A stretch of 64,000 bases of DNA from Martinezella rhizogenes (GTDB lineage: Bacteria > Pseudomonadota > Alphaproteobacteria > Rhizobiales > Rhizobiaceae): assembly GCA_013322215.1 (NCBI GenBank), contig JAAMEZ010000033.1, forward strand, positions 162,763 to 226,762, written 5' to 3'. Below the pieces are notes generated by a model. That model worked only from the letters and a program-made list of their open reading frames with translations, ran no database searches and had not been told where the DNA came from. Positions 46,620-56,025 of the stretch are shown one piece after another. Made by a program: the position numbers and the translations under genes. How positions within the stretch are numbered: position 1 is the first letter of the stretch; each line of letters starts with the position of its first letter.

Positions 46620-48056
46620 ATGCCCGCGAGAAAGACCCCGCTGAAAGCTTCCATACCCGTCTCGAAAGCCCCTACGGTACCTCCTGGTCTGAGATCGGCA
46701 CGCGGCGTGGCAAACTGGAAGGAAGCGGCTCAATGGCTCCGCGCACGCGGGATCGAGGACATAGAATGCATCACGCCGGACCTTGCCGGCGTTCCGCGCG
46801 GCAAGATGATGCCGACCTCGAAATTCACGTCCAACACGTCGCTGGCGCTGCCCTCGGCGATTTATCGCCATACGATCTCCGGCGAGTACCCGGAGGAGAC
46901 GGAGAGCTTCCGCTACGAGCCGCGCGACAGCGACCTCAAGCTCGTGCCGGATCTTTCGACACTCTCGGTTGTACCCTGGGAGAGCGACCCGACTGCACAG
47001 GTGATCTGCGATATCGTCAATTCCGAAGGCGAGGAAGTGTCCTATACGCCGCGCAACGTGCTGAAGCGCATCATGGGACTCTATCGAGAGCGCGGCTGGA
47101 AGCCCGTTGTGGCACCTGAAATCGAATTCTATCTCGTCGCCAAGAATGACGACCCCGACTATCCGCTGCATCCGCCGAAAGGCCGCTCCGGCCGCTCCAT
47201 CCTTGGCGGACAAGGCTATTCGATCGCCGGCATCAATGAATTCGACGAACTGATCGATGATATCTATCATTTCTCGGAGAAGCAGGGCCTGGAGATCGAT
47301 ACACTGATCCATGAAGAGGGACCGGCGCAGCTGGAAATCAACCTGCGCCACGGCGACCCGATCGAGCTTGCGGATCAGGTGTTCATGTTCAAGCGCACCA
47401 TCCGCGAGGCAGCGCTGAAGCACGGCATCTACGCCACCTTCATGGCCAAACCAATGCAAAGCCAGGCCGGATCGGCGATGCACATCCATCAATCGGTCGT
47501 CCACATCGAGACCGGCAAGAACGTCTTCACCAATCCAGACGGAAGTCCGTCGCAGGAATTCTTCCATTTCATCGGCGGCATGCAGCGCTACGTGCCGAAC
47601 GCACTCGCCATGATGGCGCCCTATGTGAATTCTTACCGCCGGCTGGCACCCAACATGTCCTGCCCGGTCAACAATGCCTGGGGCTACGACAACCGCACCA
47701 CCGCCTTCCGCGTTCCGGTTTCGGATCCGCAGGCGCGCCGTGTCGAGAACCGGCTGCCGAGCTCCGATGCCAACCCCTATCTTGCGCTTGCCGCTTCACT
47801 CGCCTCTGGTCTGCTCGGCATCATGAAGAAAGTCGAGCCGACAGCTCCGACCGAGGATTCGGCCAATGAAGGCTCGATCGACCTGCCGCGCGGCCTCCTC
47901 GAGGCTATTGCGCTGATGGAGGACGAGCCCGCTTTCGAAGAGGTTCTCGGCAAGGACTTCATCGACATCTATGCCGGCGTCAAGCGCGGCGAATTCGAGA
48001 CCTTCATGCAGGTGATCAGCCCGTGGGAGCGGGAATTCCTTCTGCTCAACGTGTGA
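46620..48056 (+). CDS. puuA: glutamine synthetase-like gamma-glutamylputrescine synthetase
   Basis: A 478-residue protein of the glutamine synthetase superfamily, PuuA class. The GS catalytic parts are present: PVVAPEIEFYLVAKN (about 163-177), the Gln/Glu region GPAQLEINLRHGDPIELADQ (about 238-257), SAMHIHQSVV (about 287-296) and the DNRTTAFRVP arginine loop (about 360-369). The first 30 residues are a basic, Pro-rich extension. It would ligate glutamate to putrescine as step one of the Puu route. The FAD oxidase gene puuB begins 12 bases on. Role is inferred from family, from puuB and from the nearby potFGHI. Confidence 0.82.
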   Translation: MPARKTPLKASIPVSKAPTVPPGLRSARGVANWKEAAQWLRARGIEDIECITPDLAGVPRGKMMPTSKFTSNTSLALPSAIYRHTISGEYPEETESFRYEPRDSDLKLVPDLSTLSVVPWESDPTAQVICDIVNSEGEEVSYTPRNVLKRIMGLYRERGWKPVVAPEIEFYLVAKNDDPDYPLHPPKGRSGRSILGGQGYSIAGINEFDELIDDIYHFSEKQGLEIDTLIHEEGPAQLEINLRHGDPIELADQVFMFKRTIREAALKHGIYATFMAKPMQSQAGSAMHIHQSVVHIETGKNVFTNPDGSPSQEFFHFIGGMQRYVPNALAMMAPYVNSYRRLAPNMSCPVNNAWGYDNRTTAFRVPVSDPQARRVENRLPSSDANPYLALAASLASGLLGIMKKVEPTAPTEDSANEGSIDLPRGLLEAIALMEDEPAFEEVLGKDFIDIYAGVKRGEFETFMQVISPWEREFLLLNV

Positions 48057-48068
48057 GGGAGATCGCCC

Positions 48069-49367
48069 ATGACATTGCAGGAAACATGGCAAAGCCCGAT
48101 CGCGCCGGGTCTTTCCTTCTATCAGGCGACCGTCGGCGATCGCGCCAGCTATCCAAAACTCGATGGCTCGCGCCGGGCTGACGTCGCGATCGTCGGCGGC
48201 GGCTATACCGGCCTTCAGGCCGCCTACAATCTCGCCAAGAGTGGTGTCGACGTCGTCCTGATCGACGCCAACCGCTTCGGCGACGGCGCCTCCGGCCGCA
48301 ATGGCGGACAGCTCGGCACCGGCCAGCGCTGGTGGCCCGAAGAACTCGAAGAGAAAATCGGCTATGAGCGCTCGAAGGCCCTCTTCGATCTGGCCGAGGA
48401 CGCCAAGCGCCACCTTCTCGACTTCGCATCGGAGCATGGCATCGACATCGATTTCCTGCCCGGCCAGATGAATGTCACGCACAAGCGCAGCTACAAGCGC
48501 GACTATATGGACAGTGCGGAAATCGCGGCGACCCGCTACGGCTATCCGCACATGACGTTCATGGATGAGGCCGAAACCCAGGAGCGGCTGGGTTCGCAAT
48601 TCTATCTCTATGGCGTTCGGGATACGGGCACGGGCCATATCCATCCGCTAAAGCTGCTCATCGGCCTTGCCCGTGTCGCAGCCGAAACCGGTGCGTCGCT
48701 TTTTGAAATGACCAAGGCGAAGGGCTTTCGCCAAGCAAGTGGCAAGACCATAATCGAAACGGATGGCGGAGAGATCACCGCCGACCGCGTGCTGATCGCC
48801 TGCAACGGCTACATCGGCAATCTGGAGCCTGTCACGGCAAGCCATGTCATGCCGATCCGCTCCTTCATCGGTGCCACTCAACCGCTCGATCGCTTCCCGC
48901 AGGTTCTTCCCGGCAACGAGGCCGTCGCCGATGCGCGATTCGTCGTGCGCTATTTCCGCAAATCGAAGGATGGGCGCCTGCTGTTCGGCGGGCGCGAGGC
49001 CTATACGGCTGACAATCCGCGCGACATAACGCAGCATATCCGCCGACAGATCACCGAAATCTACCCGGCTCTCAGCGATATCAACATCGATTACGCCTGG
49101 GGCGGCTCGGTCGGCATCACCATGCCGCGGCAGCCTTTCGTGCGCGAGGTCATGCCGGGCGTCACCTCAATCGGCGGCTATTCCGGCCATGGGGTGATGC
49201 TGTCAAACTATTGCGGTAAACTCTATGCGAAAACGGTTCTCGGGAATGCGGACGAGCTTCATCTCTTCAGGGAGCTGAATATCCCGCCCTTCCCCGGCGG
49301 TGCGCGCATGCGGGCGCCTCTGCTGTTCCTGGCGCTCTCGTGGTTTGCGTTGCGCGACAGGTTTTAA
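48069..49367 (+). CDS. puuB: gamma-glutamylputrescine oxidoreductase-like flavoprotein
   Basis: A 432-residue DAO-family flavoenzyme. FAD motif: DVAIVGGGYTGLQAAYNLAK (about 38-57), then the family pattern RFGDGASGRNGGQLGTGQRW (about 68-87). The C-terminal FAD contact is GVTSIGGYSGHGVMLSNYCG (about 361-380). The short gap after puuA supports a puuA-puuB operon for polyamine breakdown, with oxidation of gamma-glutamylputrescine to the aldehyde. No puuC or puuD gene is in this window. Confidence 0.85.
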   Translation: MTLQETWQSPIAPGLSFYQATVGDRASYPKLDGSRRADVAIVGGGYTGLQAAYNLAKSGVDVVLIDANRFGDGASGRNGGQLGTGQRWWPEELEEKIGYERSKALFDLAEDAKRHLLDFASEHGIDIDFLPGQMNVTHKRSYKRDYMDSAEIAATRYGYPHMTFMDEAETQERLGSQFYLYGVRDTGTGHIHPLKLLIGLARVAAETGASLFEMTKAKGFRQASGKTIIETDGGEITADRVLIACNGYIGNLEPVTASHVMPIRSFIGATQPLDRFPQVLPGNEAVADARFVVRYFRKSKDGRLLFGGREAYTADNPRDITQHIRRQITEIYPALSDINIDYAWGGSVGITMPRQPFVREVMPGVTSIGGYSGHGVMLSNYCGKLYAKTVLGNADELHLFRELNIPPFPGGARMRAPLLFLALSWFALRDRF

Positions 49368-49437
49368 AAACCGGAAGAGGATTTCTTCCGCCGGCGATCC
49401 GCTCTAAAAGCCGAGTCTGAATTTTGCGATGCACACT

Positions 49438-49470
49438 GGCCTTTTTAAATCGATTAGATTAAAAGGGGCC
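49438..49470. promoter_or_regulatory. inverted repeat upstream of zwf
   Basis: GGCCTTTTTAA (49438-49448) and TTAAAAGGGGCC (49459-49470) are imperfect inverted arms around ATCGATTAGA, ending 28 bases before the zwf start. The symmetry and position suggest an operator or promoter element of the zwf-pgl-edd cluster. The protein is unknown. Confidence 0.4.
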
Positions 49471-49498
49471 TCAACCAAGACCGATTGAGAGATAGCTC

Positions 49499-50974
49499 AT
49501 GAGCAGCCAAATCATTCCCGTTGAACCATTTGATTATGTCGTTTTCGGCGGCAGCGGCGACCTTGCCGAACGCAAGCTCCTGCCCGCTCTTTACCATCGT
49601 CAGGTCGAAGGCCAATTTTCCGAGCCGACCCGCGTCATCGGCGCTTCGCGCAGCGCGCTTTCCAATGAAGAATACCGCAAGTTTGCCGACGCCGCTCTCA
49701 AGGAACACCTGAAGAAGGGCGAATATGACGACGCCGAAGTCAAGAAGTTCCTCGCTCGCCTGTTCTACGTTCCGGTCGATGCCCGCAGCGATGCCGGCTG
49801 GGATCAGCTGAAGAAGCTTCTGGATGAAGGCAAGGAACGCGTGCGCGCCTTTTATCTGGCCGTCGCTCCGGGCATCTTCGGCGACATCTCGCAGAAGATC
49901 CACGATCACAAGCTGATCACCAAGCAGACCCGCATCGTCGTCGAAAAGCCGATCGGCCGCGACCTCGCCTCGGCGCTGCAGCTCAACGACACCATCGGCA
50001 AGGTCTTCAAGGAAGAGCAGATCTTCCGCATCGACCATTATCTCGGCAAGGAAACCGTGCAGAACCTGATGGCGCTGCGCTTTGCCAACGCGCTCTATGA
50101 GCCGCTCTGGAATGCCAACCATATCGACCACGTGCAGATCACGGTGGCGGAATCGGTCGGTCTCGAAGGCCGTGCCGGTTACTACGACACCGCCGGCGCC
50201 CTGCGCGACATGGTGCAGAACCATATCCTGCAGCTGCTTTGCCTGACCGCGATGGAAATTCCCTCCTCCATGGATTCGGAAGCCGTTCGCGACGAGAAGC
50301 TGAAGGTTCTGCGCGCGCTGAAGCCGATCGACGCCTCCAATGTCGAGCAGGCGACCGTTCGTGGCCAGTACCGCGCCGGCGCTTCGGCAGGCGGCCCGGT
50401 CAAGGGTTACCTCGACGAACTGGAAGGCGGCGTTTCGAACACGGAGACCTTCGTCGCAATCAAGGCCGAGATCGGCAACTGGCGCTGGGCCGGCGTTCCC
50501 TTCTACATCCGCACCGGCAAGCGTCTTGCCGGCCGCGTGTCGGAGATCGTCATCACCTTCAAGCCGATCCCGCACAACATCTTCGACCAGGCCGCCGGCC
50601 GCATCGTCGCCAACCAGCTCATCATCCGCCTGCAGCCGGATGAAGGCGTCAAGCAGTCGCTGATGATCAAGGACCCGGGTCCGGGCGGCATGCGCCTGCG
50701 CAACGTCTCGCTCGACATGAGCTTCGCGTCCGCCTTCAACGTCCGCAATCCGGATGCCTACGAGCGCTTGCTGATGGACGTCATCCGCTCCAACCAGACG
50801 CTGTTCATGCGCCGCGACGAGGTGGAAGCCGCATGGGAATGGGTCGACCCGATCCTCAAGGGTTGGGAAGCAACCGGGCAGCAGGTACAGGGCTACACCG
50901 CCGGCACCTGGGGTCCGAGCCAGGCTATCGCGCTCATCGAGCGTGACGGCCGCACCTGGCACGACGATATCTAA
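49499..50974 (+). CDS. zwf: glucose-6-phosphate 1-dehydrogenase
   Basis: A 491-residue enzyme, the usual length. NADP-binding motif VFGGSGDLAERKLLPALYHR (about 14-33), the catalytic signature RIDHYLGKETVQNLM (about 176-190) and EKPIGRDL before it. It oxidises glucose 6-phosphate to 6-phosphogluconolactone. First gene of zwf-pgl-edd with 15 bases to pgl. An inverted repeat lies just upstream. It links alpha-glucoside uptake (agl genes) to the Entner-Doudoroff route. Confidence 0.96.
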   Translation: MSSQIIPVEPFDYVVFGGSGDLAERKLLPALYHRQVEGQFSEPTRVIGASRSALSNEEYRKFADAALKEHLKKGEYDDAEVKKFLARLFYVPVDARSDAGWDQLKKLLDEGKERVRAFYLAVAPGIFGDISQKIHDHKLITKQTRIVVEKPIGRDLASALQLNDTIGKVFKEEQIFRIDHYLGKETVQNLMALRFANALYEPLWNANHIDHVQITVAESVGLEGRAGYYDTAGALRDMVQNHILQLLCLTAMEIPSSMDSEAVRDEKLKVLRALKPIDASNVEQATVRGQYRAGASAGGPVKGYLDELEGGVSNTETFVAIKAEIGNWRWAGVPFYIRTGKRLAGRVSEIVITFKPIPHNIFDQAAGRIVANQLIIRLQPDEGVKQSLMIKDPGPGGMRLRNVSLDMSFASAFNVRNPDAYERLLMDVIRSNQTLFMRRDEVEAAWEWVDPILKGWEATGQQVQGYTAGTWGPSQAIALIERDGRTWHDDI

Positions 50975-50989
50975 TCTGGGACGATAACG

Positions 50990-51688
50990 ATGACAGCGAA
51001 CATGCATGCTTTCGCCAATGGTGCCGAACTCGCCGGCAAGCTCGCGGACAAGGTAGCCGAGACCCTCTCGGCCGCCGTCGCAACGCGCGGTTCCGCAAGC
51101 ATCGCGGTCTCCGGCGGCTCGACGCCGAAGGCGTTCTTTCAAGCGCTGTCATCGCGCTCGATCGACTGGGGCAAGGTAACGATCACCCTCGTCGACGAAC
51201 GGTTCGTGCCGGCTGACAATCCGCGCTCAAACCATCTGCTCGTTCAGGAAAACCTGCTGAAGGACAAGGCGGCGGCCGCCAAGTTCCTTCCGCTTTATCA
51301 GCCTGCTGCCTCCGTCGAGGAGGCCGCAGTCATCGCCACGGAAGAAACCAAGGCTGTCGGCCATCCCTTCGATGTCGCCATCCTCGGCATGGGCAATGAC
51401 GGCCATACGGCGTCGTTCTTTCCGGGCGGCAGCAACCTCAAAACCGCACTTGATCCGAATACCCCGCGCGGCATCATCACGATGGAAGCGGAAGGTGCCG
51501 GCGAGCCGCGGCTGACATTCACCTTCTCCAGTCTTCAGGATGCCCGATTGCTGGTGCTCCATATCGAGGGAGAAGGAAAGAAGGACGTTTTGGCCAAGGC
51601 CGAAGCGTCGGGCGAAGAAACCGAGATGCCGATCCGCGCCATGCTGCGCCGGGCGGCTTCCCCGGTTGAAATTTATTGGGCTCCGTGA
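50990..51688 (+). CDS. pgl: 6-phosphogluconolactonase
   Basis: A 232-residue protein of the DevB/Pgl type with VSGGSTPKAFFQAL (about 41-54), VTITLVDERFVPADNPRSNH (about 62-81) and ILGMGNDGHTASFFPG (about 128-143), the conserved active-site segments. It hydrolyses the lactone made by Zwf. Between zwf and edd, all on the plus strand. Confidence 0.94.
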   Translation: MTANMHAFANGAELAGKLADKVAETLSAAVATRGSASIAVSGGSTPKAFFQALSSRSIDWGKVTITLVDERFVPADNPRSNHLLVQENLLKDKAAAAKFLPLYQPAASVEEAAVIATEETKAVGHPFDVAILGMGNDGHTASFFPGGSNLKTALDPNTPRGIITMEAEGAGEPRLTFTFSSLQDARLLVLHIEGEGKKDVLAKAEASGEETEMPIRAMLRRAASPVEIYWAP

Positions 51689-51856
51689 CACGGCCGTCAG
51701 GCCTCGTCATCGAACCCTGAATGACACAGCAACATGTGCTGCGCCATGTGCCCTTGCGGGCGCAACGGCAGAGCATTGACTTTTGGACCCCGCGCCACGC
51801 CCTCTACCGAGACAGATTTTCGGGCATTGCGCAGAACAGACGGAGGCAGATCGACC

Positions 51857-53680
51857 ATGGCCGCTGACGCCCGCATTTCCAAGATTACCGCACGTATCGT
51901 CGAGCGCTCGAAGCCGACGCGCGAACGCTATCTGGACCGCCTGCGCAATGCAGCAACCAGAGGGGCGCAACGCTCCGTGCTTGGCTGCGCCAATCTTGCG
52001 CACGGCTTCGCCATCTGTTCCCCCTCCGAGAAAGACGCACTGGCGGGAGACCAGGTGCCCAATCTCGGAATCATCACCTCCTATAACGACATGCTTTCGG
52101 CACATCAGCCCTTTGAGACCTATCCGGCCATCATCCGTGAGGCAGCGGCCCAGGCGGGCGGCATCGCCCAGGTGGCGGGCGGCGTGCCGGCCATGTGCGA
52201 TGGTGTTACGCAAGGGCAGCCGGGCATGGAACTCTCGCTCTTTTCGCGCGACCTGATCGCCATGTCGGCAGCCGTCGGCCTGTCGCACAACATGTTCGAT
52301 GCCGCTGTCTTCCTCGGCGTCTGCGACAAGATCGTGCCCGGTCTCGTCATCGCCGCCCTCTCCTTCGGCCATCTGCCTGCGGTCTTCATTCCGGCCGGAC
52401 CGATGACCTCGGGCCTGCCGAACGACGAGAAGTCTCGCGTGCGGCAGCTCTATGCCGAAGGCAAGGTCGGCCGCGCCGAACTGCTTGAGGCGGAATCGAA
52501 GTCCTATCACGGCCCCGGCACCTGCACTTTCTACGGCACGGCGAATTCGAACCAGATGCTGATGGAAATCATGGGCTTCCACATGCCGGGCGCCTCCTTC
52601 GTCAATCCCGGCACGCCGCTGCGCGAGGCCCTAACGCGCGAAGCAACCAAGCGTGCGCTTGCGATTACCGCCATGGGCAATGAATTCACGCCCGCCGGCG
52701 AGATGATCGACGAACGCTCGATCGTCAACGGCGTCGTCGGCCTGCACGCGACAGGCGGCTCGACGAACCACACGATGCACATCGTCGCCATGGCGCGCGC
52801 GGCCGGCATCGTGCTCACCTGGCAGGATATTTCCGAGCTTTCCGACATCATCCCGCTGCTTGCCCGCGTCTATCCGAACGGACTTGCCGACGTGAACCAT
52901 TTCCATGCCGCCGGCGGCATGGGCTTCCTCATCAAGGAACTCCTGAAGAAGGGCCTGCTGCACGACGACGTGCGCACCGTCTACGGCCAGGGCCTCAGCG
53001 GCTACTCCATCGATGTCAAGCTCGGCGCTGATGGCAATGTCGTGCGCGAGCCGGCACCGGATAAGAGCCACGACCCGAAGGTGCTGGCAAGCATCGACTC
53101 GCCGTTCCAGAGCAGCGGCGGCCTGAAGATGCTGCGCGGCAATATCGGCAAGGCGGTCATCAAGATCTCCGCCGTCAAGCCGGAGCGCCACATCATCGAA
53201 GCGCCGGCCGTGATCTTCCACGACCAGCTGGAGATGCAGCAAGCCTTCAAAGACGGCAAGCTCAACCGCGATTTCGTCGCCGTCGTCCGCTTCCAGGGAC
53301 CGAAGGCCAACGGCATGCCGGAGCTGCACAAGCTGACGCCGGCGCTCGGCGTGCTGCAGGACCGCGGCTTCCGCGTGGCTCTATTGACGGACGGTCGGAT
53401 GTCCGGCGCATCGGGCAAGGTTCCCGCCGCCATCCATGTGACACCGGAAGCCGTCGATGGCGGCCCGATCGCCCGCATCAGGGAAGGCGACATCATCCGC
53501 ATCGACGCGATCGCCGGCACGCTTGAGGTGCTGGTCGACGCCGCCGACATGGCCGAGCGCGAGCCCGTGGTCGTCGATCTCTCGGAAAACGAGTTCGGCA
53601 TGGGCCGCGAGCTCTTCGCTCCCTTTCGCCACACCGCAGGGCCGGCGGATCAGGGTGCGAGCGTCCTGTTCCGCCACTGA
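51857..53680 (+). CDS. edd: 6-phosphogluconate dehydratase
   Basis: A 607-residue IlvD/Edd-family dehydratase, the length of Edd proteins. The Fe-S ligand cysteines are in VPAMCDGVTQGQPGMEL (about 112-128) and GPGTCTFYGTANSNQMLMEI, with a third Cys in VFLGVCDKIVPG. It makes 2-keto-3-deoxy-6-phosphogluconate. ATG 51857 follows GGAGG by 10 bases; an in-frame upstream start extends into non-coding-like sequence. There are 168 bases between pgl and edd, so a separate promoter is possible. A terminator (53703-53746) follows. Confidence 0.95.
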   Translation: MAADARISKITARIVERSKPTRERYLDRLRNAATRGAQRSVLGCANLAHGFAICSPSEKDALAGDQVPNLGIITSYNDMLSAHQPFETYPAIIREAAAQAGGIAQVAGGVPAMCDGVTQGQPGMELSLFSRDLIAMSAAVGLSHNMFDAAVFLGVCDKIVPGLVIAALSFGHLPAVFIPAGPMTSGLPNDEKSRVRQLYAEGKVGRAELLEAESKSYHGPGTCTFYGTANSNQMLMEIMGFHMPGASFVNPGTPLREALTREATKRALAITAMGNEFTPAGEMIDERSIVNGVVGLHATGGSTNHTMHIVAMARAAGIVLTWQDISELSDIIPLLARVYPNGLADVNHFHAAGGMGFLIKELLKKGLLHDDVRTVYGQGLSGYSIDVKLGADGNVVREPAPDKSHDPKVLASIDSPFQSSGGLKMLRGNIGKAVIKISAVKPERHIIEAPAVIFHDQLEMQQAFKDGKLNRDFVAVVRFQGPKANGMPELHKLTPALGVLQDRGFRVALLTDGRMSGASGKVPAAIHVTPEAVDGGPIARIREGDIIRIDAIAGTLEVLVDAADMAEREPVVVDLSENEFGMGRELFAPFRHTAGPADQGASVLFRH

Positions 53681-53702
53681 GGCTGTACCGCCGGATATCG
53701 GC

Positions 53703-53746
53703 AAGGCGGCATCGAAGGCTGATTATGGGGCCTTCGATGCCGCCTT
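53703..53746. terminator. bidirectional terminator of edd and the convergent lipoprotein gene
   Basis: AAGGCGGCATCGAAGG (53703-53718) pairs perfectly with CCTTCGATGCCGCCTT (53731-53746) with a 12-base loop, and TT follows on the plus strand. The right arm encodes the final residues of the lipoprotein gene on the other strand. Confidence 0.85.
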
Positions 53747-54631
53747 TTCGACATTCGCCGGAGCCTTGTCCGTCCAAGCCGGCGGAAGGCCGAGGCGTTC
53801 TCCCACGAAGCCCATCACGCCCGGCGACTTCCCGAATACCTTGCAGGCCTCATACTTGGGTGCGCGGCCTACGAGCGCCGCCAATTTCGCCCGGGAGGGG
53901 AAAGAAGGCGTCGCGCCGAACGGCGTCTTGCCCTTGACCAGCATCTTGCTGAAATCACCGCCGAATTTGGCGGCGAGGCTATAGGCATCCCCTTCCTTGG
54001 CAACGGTGCCCGAATCAAGAAATGCGTTTGCACCGCGCCCCCAAATCATGACAGCCCTCTGCACACCCTGGGAATTAAGAGCTTCCGCCTCAAGCGAGAG
54101 GCTGCCCATGCCGATCGGAATGCGGGGAATGGGCACAGGCACATTCGGCAGCAATATGCTCGTGCCCACGGATGCGACTTTCGAGACGCCGACAACAGTC
54201 GCATTCGTCGTCTTGACCTGTGTCACGACGGCGCGAACCGTCAAATCCGCGGACTCAGACAGACCGACAACGACGAAGCGTTCACTCAATCCGGAACAAA
54301 GTGCCCTGTCGACGGCATTGGTGACGAGACTGCGCTGCTCAGGCGTGAAAGCAGCACTTTCAGCCCGCATCGAAAAGGCGGTCGGAATGATCTTGATGGT
54401 CTTGGCCGCAAGAACATCATCCCTGCTCACCCGAAGAAGCGAATGCGCGACCAGGCCGTCCGATCGGGTCAGGCCGTCATAGGACCGCAGGGATCCTGCG
54501 CGATCCAGCGGCGCGGCGGCGCAGCCCGCCAGCAGGCTCAAGAGAAGGGCCATCGACCAGATATCAGGCCTTAAGGCACGTGGACCATAAGTTCCAGTTT
54601 CATCATGATTTGAGATTGCATTGGCTGGCAT
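53723..54631 (-). CDS. DUF3313-like lipoprotein
   Basis: A 302-residue protein. A lipobox is visible at about 33-36 (LLAGC, Cys36), after a hydrophobic stretch (SMALLLSLLAG), so it should be lipidated. The mature part starts with RAGSLRSYDGLTRSDGLVAH, a pattern of DUF3313 proteins, and contains a Pro/Ile-rich loop VPVPIPRIPIGMGSLSLEAE. ATG 54631 gives an unusually long n-region; the ATG giving MALLLSLL is an alternative. Function unknown; outer-membrane attachment is inferred. Confidence 0.7.
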   Translation of the reverse strand: MPANAISNHDETGTYGPRALRPDIWSMALLLSLLAGCAAAPLDRAGSLRSYDGLTRSDGLVAHSLLRVSRDDVLAAKTIKIIPTAFSMRAESAAFTPEQRSLVTNAVDRALCSGLSERFVVVGLSESADLTVRAVVTQVKTTNATVVGVSKVASVGTSILLPNVPVPIPRIPIGMGSLSLEAEALNSQGVQRAVMIWGRGANAFLDSGTVAKEGDAYSLAAKFGGDFSKMLVKGKTPFGATPSFPSRAKLAALVGRAPKYEACKVFGKSPGVMGFVGERLGLPPAWTDKAPANVEKAASKAP

Positions 54632-54838
54632 TGATGTTTGCGCTCCTGCACCGGGTTATGAACATTCGGCATTAACATTAAATATCGCACTTGGTGTAAA
54701 AATTAATGTTGGCCACTTTGCGGCAACCGACAGGCGAAGCGAACGAATTATTTCACCGGAAACCGAGGTCTCCGAGGAAGGCGCGGCAAGATGTGCTGAT
54801 GATTTGAGTGGCGTTGCGACTCATGCCAAAATGGCTGG

Positions 54839-55435
54839 ATGCACGATGCACCCCCAAAACCGGAAGGCTTGCGCGAACAGAAGCGCCGCCTGACCTTTCA
54901 ACGCATAGCGGAAGTCGGAATGAAATCCTTTCTGGCGAAAGGCTATCAGGAAACGACGATCGACGAGATTGCGGCCGCGGCCGGCATTTCCCGCCGGACT
55001 TTCTTTTATTACTTCAAAAGCAAGGATGATATTCTTCTGGCGCATCAAAGCGGATACATGGACGCGCTTCGGGCGAGCATCATGGAGAATGCATCAGCCG
55101 GGCGACCGATCGAGGTCGTTCATCAAGCGACCCTAAGACTTGTGATCCGCCTGCAGGCTGAGGCACCTCAGCTTTTTGAAACGGCCACGCTGCTGCGTCA
55201 AAGCGAATCCCTACGTGCCCGCACGCGAGGCAACTACCTGCAACTCGAGCAAGTCGCCTATCAGGCCTTGTGCCAACTGTTTCCGACGAAGGATCGCGAC
55301 GGGCTGCGGCTCGCTTCGATGATCGCGGTCAGCCCCCTGCGCCTCTCGGTCGACAAATGGCTGCAGGAAAATGGCAGACTGCCGCTGATCGAGTATCTGG
55401 AGGATGCGCTCGGAAAATGGCGGACGGAAATCTGA
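54839..55435 (+). CDS. TetR-family transcriptional regulator
   Basis: A 198-residue TetR protein: HTH at about 17-62 (LTFQRIAEVGMKSFLAKGYQ, then TTIDEIAAAAGISRRTFFYY) and a helical ligand domain. It diverges from the lipoprotein gene with 207 AT-rich bases between, so it could regulate it or itself. A Leu/Asp-rich tail ends the protein. The effector is unknown. Confidence 0.88.
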   Translation: MHDAPPKPEGLREQKRRLTFQRIAEVGMKSFLAKGYQETTIDEIAAAAGISRRTFFYYFKSKDDILLAHQSGYMDALRASIMENASAGRPIEVVHQATLRLVIRLQAEAPQLFETATLLRQSESLRARTRGNYLQLEQVAYQALCQLFPTKDRDGLRLASMIAVSPLRLSVDKWLQENGRLPLIEYLEDALGKWRTEI

Positions 55436-55482
55436 TCCGTCAGCCGCATGGACCGCTCCAACCTGTTTCCTGTGGCCGCTGA

Positions 55483-55896
55483 TCAGGCCCTGATGTCAAG
55501 CACGCGGTTCTTATGAGCCGGATGCGTGCTGTAGACGAAGATCTTGTTCATTTCCTTCTCCGTGAGGAGACGCAGGAAACGGACTTCGACGGTGTTGTTG
55601 GAAAAGACCTTCATCAGCACGCAGCCGACCTTGGTGATACGCGCGTCAGGGATATCCAGATAGAATTGCTTGGGCAGATTATACTGGGTGAGGATCGCGA
55701 GAACCGCGCTGCTTTGCGAAATGCGGATAATATCGCAGCGGCGGGACGCAAGGTTCATCACGCCCTTTTCGGTGTATTCGAGGCGCGCCGCGTTCATCGT
55801 ATCTTCCATGCGGAACCGCACCTCACGGTCATACATGAAAGATTCTTCTTTATTGAGGAAATGCTGACCTGAATTAGCTCTGCCGAACGCGGCCAT
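55483..55896 (-). CDS. PilZ-like small protein, possible c-di-GMP binder
   Basis: A 137-residue beta-rich protein that resembles rhizobial PilZ-like proteins (RCDIIRISQSSAVLAILTQY and LPKQFYLDIPDARITKVGCV). The usual RxxxR motif is not clearly present: only VRFRMED and ASRRCD resemble it, so c-di-GMP binding is doubtful. ATG 55896 follows AGGGG by 9 bases; a shorter start at MYDREVRF is possible. Convergent with the TetR gene. Confidence 0.55.
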   Translation of the reverse strand: MAAFGRANSGQHFLNKEESFMYDREVRFRMEDTMNAARLEYTEKGVMNLASRRCDIIRISQSSAVLAILTQYNLPKQFYLDIPDARITKVGCVLMKVFSNNTVEVRFLRLLTEKEMNKIFVYSTHPAHKNRVLDIRA

Positions 55897-55963
55897 CTTA
55901 GTAAACCCCTGGGGTATATTATGATGGGAGACTAGCAGCGGGTCTTTAACAGAAGGTTTGAAC

Positions 55964-56012
55964 GCGCCGGCCCAAGATGAATTTTATTGTTCATTTTTAC
56001 TTGGGCCGGCGC
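55964..56012. terminator. large hairpin downstream of the agl operon
   Basis: GCGCCGGCCCAAG (55964-55976) pairs with CTTGGGCCGGCGC (56000-56012); the 23-base loop has its own ATGAA/TTCAT pair. There is no long U-tract, but the stem is very stable. It lies just past the aglK stop at 56026 and ends the operon. Confidence 0.7.
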
Positions 56013-56025
56013 ATCCCGTAAGCGG

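Noticed and set aside
49454..51142. A 562-codon open frame on the minus strand
   Set aside because: It is antisense to zwf and pgl, whose products are unambiguous.
54660..54720. TTAA pairs before the TetR gene as a CtrA site
   Set aside because: The spacers are 2 bases or over 20, not 7.
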